A program made the position numbers and the translations under genes. The notes below the pieces were generated by a model that was given only the letters and a program-made list of their open reading frames with translations, did no database searches and was not told the DNA's origin. DNA of 64,000 nt from Paragorgia papillata (lineage: Eukaryota > Cnidaria > Anthozoa > Scleralcyonacea > Coralliidae): positions 3,429,001-3,493,000 of the forward strand of contig JAWNZC010000337.1 of the NCBI GenBank assembly GCA_035771165.1, read 5' to 3'. Shown here one piece after another: positions 57,752 through 64,000 of this stretch (within the stretch, counting starts at the first letter, position 1; every line of letters begins with the position of its first letter).

Positions 57752-57905
57752 CCGAACGCTGGGCTATATCAGAAGGAATACAAAGCATATCCGCAGCACC
57801 CAAGTGAGACGGACCATTTACCTTGCGTTGGTGTGCCCTCATCTGGGATACGCTACTCAAGTCTGGGCTCCCCAGTCCAAAGACCATAATTATAAGGCAA
57901 ATTGA
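57744..57905 (+). pseudogene. LINE reverse transcriptase fragment
   Basis: Plus strand: KANRTLGYIRRNTKHIRSTQ, then VRRTIYLALVCPHLGYATQV and WAPQS, the thumb-region motif of CR1/RTE-type non-LTR reverse transcriptases ('R.HLEYA..VW.P'). Only about 54 codons remain. Confidence 0.8.
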
Positions 57906-57959
57906 AAGAATATAGAGACGGGCATCGAAATATATACTGAAGCAATTTTCACTAATGTC

Positions 57960-58300
57960 AGTTGGGGGTTAAGTAATATTAAAACACGAGCAGGAGTGTT
58001 TTATCAGATTTAACGTAACATCACGTGCATGATGCGAGTGTTTTGAATGGCTTCAAAAACGATTCGTTATTGGATGTTATGTTCATTAGCATTCTTTATA
58101 TAAAATTGTATGTTCATTAGTATTCTTTATATAAAATTGTATGTTCATTAGTATTCTTTCTGACGTCAAGAAGTTTTATCAGGTATAAAACCACGGACAT
58201 GGTACTGATTTCCTTTGTGTTTTCCTCATGAATTATTAATGCTTTTTGAAGAAACATATCAAAAGATTAAAAAAAATTCTATAATTATGAGTGTATAGAT
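57960..58300. repeat. 'gagtgtttta' element, degenerate copy
   Basis: 'taaaacacgagcaggagtgt' and the 'cacggacatggtactgattt' block match the families at 29590 and 46480. A 34-base unit around 'atgttcattagtattcttta' is repeated three times at 58080-58160. Confidence 0.6.
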
Positions 58301-58820
58301 ACGATCAGTAGAAATTCGTTTTGGGCGCATGTCACGTGACATAGAAACAATTATCCTTTTAATAATTAACTCAATTGAAGAATTCTTCAACTTCTGACTC
58401 AACCCATGATTAGACTAAGGGGGTATTTACATGGATGAAAGTTGTCCCTGTCAAGGGGGTCACTCTGGCCCCAGAGCTACAGTTTACAGAGTGCTTATAT
58501 GAGAAAAAGTTGTCCCTGCTAGCAGGGTGACCTTCAATTATCCCGAAGGGCAAACCAACTTTTAACCAATCACGTTGAAGCGATCCTTTAGAGTTGTCTC
58601 GGATAGCTGGGTGAAACTGTTTACATGAGGGAAAGTTGCCTCACCCCCTAGGGTTACCCTACCTCACAGAGAGGGTTGCCCTATCCCCAGAGTGGCCCTA
58701 CTACCCGAGACGAGAGGTGTCAAATTCCCCATGGCCATGTGAACACCCGCTGTCGCGACTAAATAAAATGAATGCAAAGTTGGCTCCCCCAGGTTGGCTC
58801 GGGGGGTAGGGTGACCCTTC

Positions 58821-60653
58821 TACACCTTTTTCAGGTCAAATTCTGAAACTTCCAAACGAATTTCAGACACTAGCGAATGATATACAGATTTTCCAAATGA
58901 ATTTCAGACATTTCCAAATGAATTTCCAAATGAATTTCCAAAATGTAGCGAGAAGCGAAAGTTCGCTTGAACAGTAAATAGTTCTGATCAGCTGAGGGAA
59001 CACATACACCTTTTGCCCTGCATTACTCAATAAAAAAACCCATTCAATTGCACTCATTGAAATAAAAATAGCACTTTATGTAATAAATGCTATTGATGTT
59101 ACAGAAGCGTTATTGAATGTCGTTTCGCGCGCTAATGAATAAAGTGCTATTGTTATTTCAACGAGTGCAATTTAATGTTTTTTAAAGAGTAATGCAGGGC
59201 AAAAGGTGTTCTTTATGTAGCCCTCTATGAAATGCGTCGCGCTGCTGGCCGTCAGCGGGCGCCGCGATTCACAATTCAGTTAATGCACGAATTCAGTTAA
59301 TGATTCAGTTAATGAATTCAGTTAATGCATGAAGATTGTAATTACAAGTACTGTGTAGTATGAAGCATTTATACCGTACTGTGTTGTGATTTTTGCTATT
59401 ATGCCTCGTGGTACCTGGGTTCGTGCTGATGCCAAACATCCAAAACCCAAAGGGGAAAGTCAGAAAAAGTTGACTGATGATCAGATAGATAATCTTGTAG
59501 CTATATGTGACTGAAAGGGATCCTGCTCTCACTTTGATGCAATTGTCCGAGAGAACCCAACAATTGTTTGGAGTCCATGTCAGTAAATCAACTATCCACA
59601 ACTATTTGGAAGGGAAGCTCATAACCCTAAAGAAAGTACATGCCATTCCGGCCACTATGAACACAGACGGGCGCCAACAAGGAGTTGAGACGACAGTATA
59701 AAATATTAGTCAGTACATGAGAGATGCCAAGACCATTATTTGGTTGGATGAGACTAATCTTAAACCTATTTTGCCGGAGGACGCAAGGTCGAGCACGTGC
59801 CGGTGAGAGGGCAGTTATGGTGTACCAAACGTTCATGTTGTCTGTGCATTGTCAGCATGTCAGATGATTCACATTACTATAGGCTTCGAATCCGATGCAG
59901 CAAAGGCTTGGGTTCTGGAGATGCTCGAGAATCTACCACCTGGAGTCAGAGTTGACTCTGTTGTCCTTGTTTGTGACAATGCTCCTTGTCACACTAAGTT
60001 TGAAGAGTGTGTAAGTGATCACCCAGGATTAACTGTCTGTTGGGACCGTACTCCCTAATGTTGAACCCTGTGGAGACAATCTGGAGCAAAATGAAAGCAG
60101 TGGTGAAACAGCGAATGCGAGTCCCTCAAGTGCAACCTCCGAGAGTGGGTAAGAAGCGGCTAGCATATGTCGAAAGATTAATTGATGAATCCATGGGCCA
60201 AATTACTGTTCAAGACATTGTGAATTCATGCCAGCATGCACACGCTTTTTTCCAGCGTGCGCTTAACTTGGAGGACATGGAAGTAGGAGCATAAATTTGT
60301 GAAATTGTATTGTGTGCTTCTCATACAGTACAGCCGGTTTCGGTTGTTTTGTTGTGGTTATTTGTTTCGTACGTACGCGTATTGTTGTATGCGGAATTTT
60401 GTGCATTGATATGTGCATTGATATGTAATAAAATGAGAAATCCAAAAATTAATTTGTACTATTCTGAAAAGCAGTTGGCAATTTCTGAAATTCACTTTAA
60501 TTATCTGAAATTCACTTGGAAAGTTCTGAAATTGAGTTGGAAATTTCTGAAATTCACTTGAATTATCTGCAATTCACTTGGAAAGTTCTGAAATTGATCT
60601 GAATTATCTGAAATTCGTTTGGAAGTTTTTGAATTTGACCTGAAAAAGGTGCA
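58821..60653. mobile_element. Tc1/IS630-type transposon, 1.83 kb, defective
   Basis: Inverted ends 'acacctttttcaggtcaaat' and 'atttgacctgaaaaaggtg' region, with further subterminal 'gaaattcatttggaaa'-type repeats on both sides. Encloses the broken transposase 59401-60294. Confidence 0.85.
59401..60294 (+). pseudogene. Tc1/IS630-like DDE transposase pseudogene
   Basis: ATG 59401: MPRGTWVRADAKHPKPKGES, then after a frameshift ERDPALTLMQLSERTQQLF and VHVSKSTIHNYLEGK (helix-turn-helix). Catalytic blocks are visible: IIWLDET (first Asp), LVCDNAPCH (second Asp) and, after another shift, LMLNPVETIWSKMK (Glu). At least four frame breaks lie between 59505 and 60060. Ends LNLEDMEVGA stop. Confidence 0.87.
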
Positions 60654-60724
60654 GTAGGGACAACTATCATCCATGTAAACGGGACCTAAAGTACCGTGCA
60701 TGTGCTGATCGATCTATATATGAT

Positions 60725-60995
60725 CAGAAATCGAAATATAGTAAGGTTGGATATTCTGCTGAAACAGAAAATGTAGAAATCTAACGTTTCGAGCAAAGGC
60801 CCTTCGTCAGAGAGAAACGTGGGCCCTAACCATAGGCCCTAACGAAGGGTCTTCGTTCGAAACGTTAGACTTATACGTTCCCTGTAGGCTCAGATTCCAG
60901 CCGTTGGGGTCTCGGTGCGCCCGCGATCCCTAGGGATCGAAACGTTCCGTTTCGGCAATATATCCCGCAACCTTACTATATTTCGATTTGTGTTT
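60725..60995. repeat. MITE, 'atcgaaatatagtaaggttg' ends
   Basis: 'aatcgaaatatagtaaggtt' and 'aaccttactatatttcgatt' are inverted; inside, 'gaaacgttagac' blocks repeat in both senses. A partial relative is at 44310-44370. Confidence 0.8.
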
Positions 60996-61029
60996 CAACA
61001 CTGCTCTAGCAAATAACAATGAATTATAC

Positions 61030-61195
61030 TTATATATTGACCGAGCGCGTGGGTCTGTACTAGTGAAATATCGGACCGACGTTTTTAGTACGGACCGAGC
61101 GAGCGCAGCGAAGCGAGATCCGTGCAGAAAACGGCAGTCCGATATTTCACTAGTACAGACCGAACAAGCGAGGTCAATAAGTAGTTTATTATATG
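61030..61195. repeat. Hairpin MITE, 'gaccgagcgcgtgggtctg'
   Basis: 'gtctgtactagtgaaatatc' and 'gatatttcactagtacagac' are exact inverted arms; centre 'cgagcgcagcgaagcgag'. Confidence 0.88.
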
Positions 61196-61199
61196 ACTA

Positions 61200-62185
61200 C
61201 AAGTGTTGTAAACTTTCTGTGAAAACTTGAGAAAGTGTTATAGGCTCGTATTCGCCACCATCTTTCTTGCGAACTAAACCAAAATGGCATATATGTTTTC
61301 CCATTTTTAAAGTACTTTCCGTTTCTGAGCTAGAATCCTCAACTTTCTACCCCAAATAGCATTTTTCAATTGCTTTTGTTTGACATATCACTCATGCAAG
61401 GTTGTACGTCTTGTACGTTACGTAGTTGAATAAAAAAACATTTGAAATTCTATAATATTTGTGAGAATTAAATGTTATGAACATTGCTATGAACATTGTG
61501 AAAAGTTCACATAACATGGAAACTAAAAATATACATCAAATGAAAGCTTAACACAATTTCTAACAGCATACCTGCACGATATATTAACAATGAGTTCAAT
61601 GAACATATTTCAACAATGAGTAGTTCTGAAATTATTATCTTTCTTTGTTGCATATATACTGACATGACTTTCATTTATTCTTGTTCTCACCTTTTCAGCT
61701 GGCTGTTTTCATCAGAGCTAGCCTATTTTCATCCCTAGCTTAATTTACTGTTTAGTTTTGGACTGCTATACAGTAAATAAAACAACAACAGCACTGCACA
61801 ACAATGGGAAACCATTAAATGCACGTTTAGTCTGACAAAATAATTTGATAAATAATTTTTTCAAACCTTTTTTCGAGCCTTCGCAGTTCGCTCAAGACGG
61901 GCGGCCGTGTAAAAACATTTTGTGGCAGACTGAAACCTACCTGCAAACCGCGTAGGGGCCTGGAACTTTTTGCCTCACCTTTTGGTTTACGCGTTAGCGT
62001 TCCAGGCATCAGATTTTAACTTACATCGAGTTCACTGGTTTGCCATTGCTTACTTTGTGGGGAGCCCACCAATTCCTGGGCAAAATGATGCGCGCGCAAT
62101 ATCCTGAAATTCGCCTATTATCTCAGCGGCGAGAAGCAGAGTCCACAGTCATATAATCAACTCAAGTCTCAATCAGTTACGGATG
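61200..62185. other. Intergenic, downstream of the GST gene
   Basis: No gene, RNA or clear inverted repeat is supported here apart from a weak 'cgtaggggcctggaact' / 'gcgttccaggc' pairing near 61950-62010. Confidence 0.4.
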
Positions 62186-62186
62186 T

Positions 62187-62192
62187 TTTATT
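62187..62192 (-). terminator. Poly(A) signal of the GST gene
   Basis: Minus-strand AATAAA, 91 bases past the stop codon. Confidence 0.6.
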
Positions 62193-62282
62193 GAATATGA
62201 AATTGTCTAAATCAAATACAATGATCAAAGTAATAATATATTGTAATTGCGAACAGCGTCACAGAGAGCAAACATACTTTCT

Positions 62283-62459
62283 TTATATCTGTGTTACTGG
62301 ACGTTTGCTTATCCACTCTTTTATTCCAGGATTAGCTTTAACACGGCTAAAAAGATCCTTTAGCGCCGGGAAGTTATCCAGTACTGATGGAATTTCCTCA
62401 TCCGATTTAATGAACCACGCATTCACATTTGAAAAAAACAAAATGTCCGCATATGTCAT
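62283..62459 (-). CDS. Sigma-class glutathione S-transferase, last exon
   Basis: Acceptor 'aaatttatag', phase 0. Encodes MTYADILFFSNVNAWFIKS, then DNFPALKDLFSRVKANPGIK and EWISKRPVTQI stop (59 codons). The block 'LTYADI...FPxLKxLxxRVxxxPxIxxWIxxRP' is diagnostic of the C-terminal domain of sigma GSTs / hematopoietic prostaglandin D synthase-like enzymes. It forms helices of the hydrophobic-substrate site. Confidence 0.93.
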   Translation of the reverse strand: MTYADILFFSNVNAWFIKSDEEIPSVLDNFPALKDLFSRVKANPGIKEWISKRPVTQI

Positions 62460-63885
62460 CTATAAATTTAAATGAGGAACTGTAAACGTTGCACTAGTTT
62501 ACAAGACCCTAAGGCCACGTTTACACTATTAAGGTACGGTGGTGGTCCGGATTGGGGTGAGCGTTCCGTAGCAAAAAAACCCGTCTGTTTACACTATGAC
62601 GCTACGGTAAATTTACCAAAGCGTAGTGATTTGCAGCCAGAGTGCTAAGCGTAGTGACTACGTTACGGCAAACCACTCCGGAATAGTGTAAACACAACAT
62701 AAAATACAATAGATTACAAAAGGAAACTGTCCAGCTCCAGTACTACTATATAAACTTATTAATCGAGCATTCGAGCGGGAGGTCTTTACGGAAAAGTTAT
62801 CCTGTCTTTCAGTACAGACCAAGCGACGAATGAGCAAGGTTTGTGCGAAAAGACCAAGGGCAGGATAATTTTTATACACATGAAGAATTATTTTTAGCCA
62901 ATACAATTTGCTGCATGTCAGTGTTGAAATTCTGTAATTTTTACGCGATACATAAATTTATTTTTTTTGTTTTATTTCTCTCTCTCTGTCCTTCATGCAT
63001 AGTTTTGAAAAACTGTTTCCTTGGTCGCATTGTTTTGGCTTATTTGTTACTGGCTAGTGTTCTTCAGAATTGAACAAAAAGACGTTTGACCACACCCACA
63101 GTCTATATATTGGCTACTACAAAAGAGTTTTTTTTTATTACAATATAGTATTTCGCCATTTGAGGTCACTCAAAACTGACAAACCGAGCCTTTAAGACCA
63201 AGCACATGTAATTTGAGCTTAATTCTTTTGGCTCAGTCCTATTAGGTGCATGGCGTCACAGAGTTGAAGACTGGTTAAAAGCATTGTGCGCTGCAGGTGT
63301 TCTTGAGACCGTTTCATTGTGCTTACTCTACCAAGCATGAAATCTGTCTCTCCAAACAATCCGAAGTACCCTTTAGCGTTCTTAACCAGTTACCAGTCTT
63401 CAACTCGTTTCGGAAATGGCCAATAGGCGTGTAGCCTACGTGTAGACCCCCAAGCTCGTTTCTGCTTGGGGGTCTACACGTAGGCTAATAGGTGTGTTGG
63501 TGTCCCTTTATTTAATTATCACGACAAATCCAAATAAAACAAGAAAAACTGCTGCATGATTACATGCGCCCAGGCTAGCCCGGCTAACCGGGCTGACTCG
63601 TGTCACGAAGTTCTTTCCTCGGTCGCAAAAGGAGATTTGAATTAGCGCTTAGATTTCTAAACTAAACCAATTCTTCTTTGTAAATTTAGTTTATGCAAGT
63701 TTTAAAACCACAGTAAGATCCTAATCAATCGCGTGAGCCGAGTTAACCCGGCTCATGTAATCAGCACCTAAACATACCTTATTTCCAGCAAAGTGCTTCT
63801 GATCATCACTAGATTTAAGCAACTTCTCGAAATATCCCAATTGAATAGGAAGGAGCGTGTCGTAGAAATCCTTTCTTAAAGTTTT
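62283..63885 (-). CDS. Sigma-class GST gene, 3' part (two exons, 5' incomplete)
   Basis: Two phase-0 exons give the last 94 residues of a protein usually about 200-210 long; the thioredoxin-like glutathione-binding half with the catalytic Tyr must lie beyond 64000. The enzyme conjugates glutathione to electrophiles or isomerises prostaglandin H2 in the cytosol. The intron (62460-63777) is full of MITEs, one starting a few bases inside the donor. Confidence 0.9.
62515..62705. repeat. MITE, 'cgtttacactat' ends
   Basis: 'ggccacgtttacactattaa' and 'gaatagtgtaaaca' are inverted; centre holds repeated 'cgtagtga' and 'ctacggtaa'. Confidence 0.75.
63222..63410. repeat. Inverted-repeat element
   Basis: 'agagttgaagactggttaa' and 'ttaaccagttaccagtcttcaact' region are inverted (with a short insertion). 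Confidence 0.6.
63429..63487. repeat. Perfect palindrome, ~26-base arms
   Basis: 'gtagcctacgtgtagacccc' pairs exactly with 'ggggtctacacgtaggcta', loop about 7 bases. Confidence 0.92.
63557..63771. repeat. MITE, GGGCTAGCCCG family, copy 2
   Basis: Shares 'gggctgactcgtgtcacgaa' and 'ggtcgcaaaaggagatttga' with 42304-42546; its end 'catgtaatcagcacc' stops about 6 bases from the GST donor. Confidence 0.78.
63778..63885 (-). CDS. Sigma-class GST, penultimate exon
   Basis: 108 bases, acceptor 'attcttatag', donor 'aataag|gtatgt'. Encodes KTLRKDFYDTLLPIQLGYF, EKLLKSSDDQKHFAGNK; 'P..LGYFEKLLK....FAGNK-x-TYAD' is the standard GST helix pair before the MTYADI exon. Confidence 0.92.
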
Positions 63886-64000
63886 CTATAAGAATTTGTA
63901 TACGTAATTTTCAATTCAATCTCGATTATTCAATTTTAATTAAATAATAAAGCACGTATAGTTCCCCCATTGGTCCAGTGTTACTACAGGAGGAAACCGG

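Larger units (their letters stand above)
58423..60690. repeat. Older MITE split by a DDE transposon
   Basis: Outer ends 'tttacatggatgaaagttgt' (58428) and 'caactatcatccatgtaaac' (60660) are inverted copies; the left body matches 45780-45905. Without the inserted element it would be about 0.43 kb. Confidence 0.75.

Overview
This is a stretch of eukaryotic nuclear DNA: AT-rich, intron-rich and packed with short inverted-repeat transposons. The type of repeat (palindromic MITEs whose centres read like 'cttcggcttcgg' or 'gaggcgaagccgag', SINEs with 5S- and tRNA-like heads, Tc1/IS630-like, Gypsy and CRY-type non-LTR remnants) together with the metazoan gene families points to an invertebrate animal, most likely a cnidarian (anthozoan). 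That assignment is inference from repeat style; no species marker is present. Everything here was read by eye without alignment or search tools.

Three host genes can be supported. (1) A long plus-strand gene runs from before 2318 to about 34100 or 35800. I could chain 23 exons with consistent reading phase across every junction, giving about 1,190-1,230 codons without a start codon in the window. The protein is low-complexity and coiled-coil in its first two thirds, then has three IQ (calmodulin-binding) motifs, an EF-hand-like segment and a basic, Ser/Pro-rich tail. I do not recognise its name. Its last exons lie in a near-identical 4.2-kb tandem duplication (32099-36269 and 36270-40873). 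(2) A minus-strand gene, 54970 to 42732, encodes a 222-residue four-pass membrane protein of the TMEM272-like family; it appears to have two alternative first exons, both joining exon 2 in phase 0. (3) At the right edge, minus strand, are the last two exons of a sigma-class glutathione S-transferase (63885 to 62283); the rest lies beyond the window.

Almost all remaining sequence is repeats. Region by region: 1-2300 nested hairpin MITEs; 2660-31000 introns of gene 1 filled with MITEs, SINE heads, a LINE 3' end and very large micro/minisatellites (7554-7735, 8101-9021, 23962-24752, 26035-29000); 20500-22100 and 35960-41700 repeated remnants that look like truncated Crypton-type recombinase starts alternating with hairpins; 32212-33588 and 36383-38191 arrays of a 431-bp unit; 42300-54200 introns of the TMEM272-like gene with about a dozen inverted-repeat elements; 55490-62280 a transposon graveyard (Gypsy pol split by MITEs, LINE RT fragment, and a Tc1/IS630-type element inserted into an older MITE).

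The most interesting observations are: every IQ motif of gene 1 is cut by an intron at the same codon and phase; one intron of that gene appears to be of GC-AG type; the tandem duplication duplicates the gene's C-terminal exons while its internal array differs by one repeat unit; and the recombinase-start relics that are each followed by the same hairpin class.
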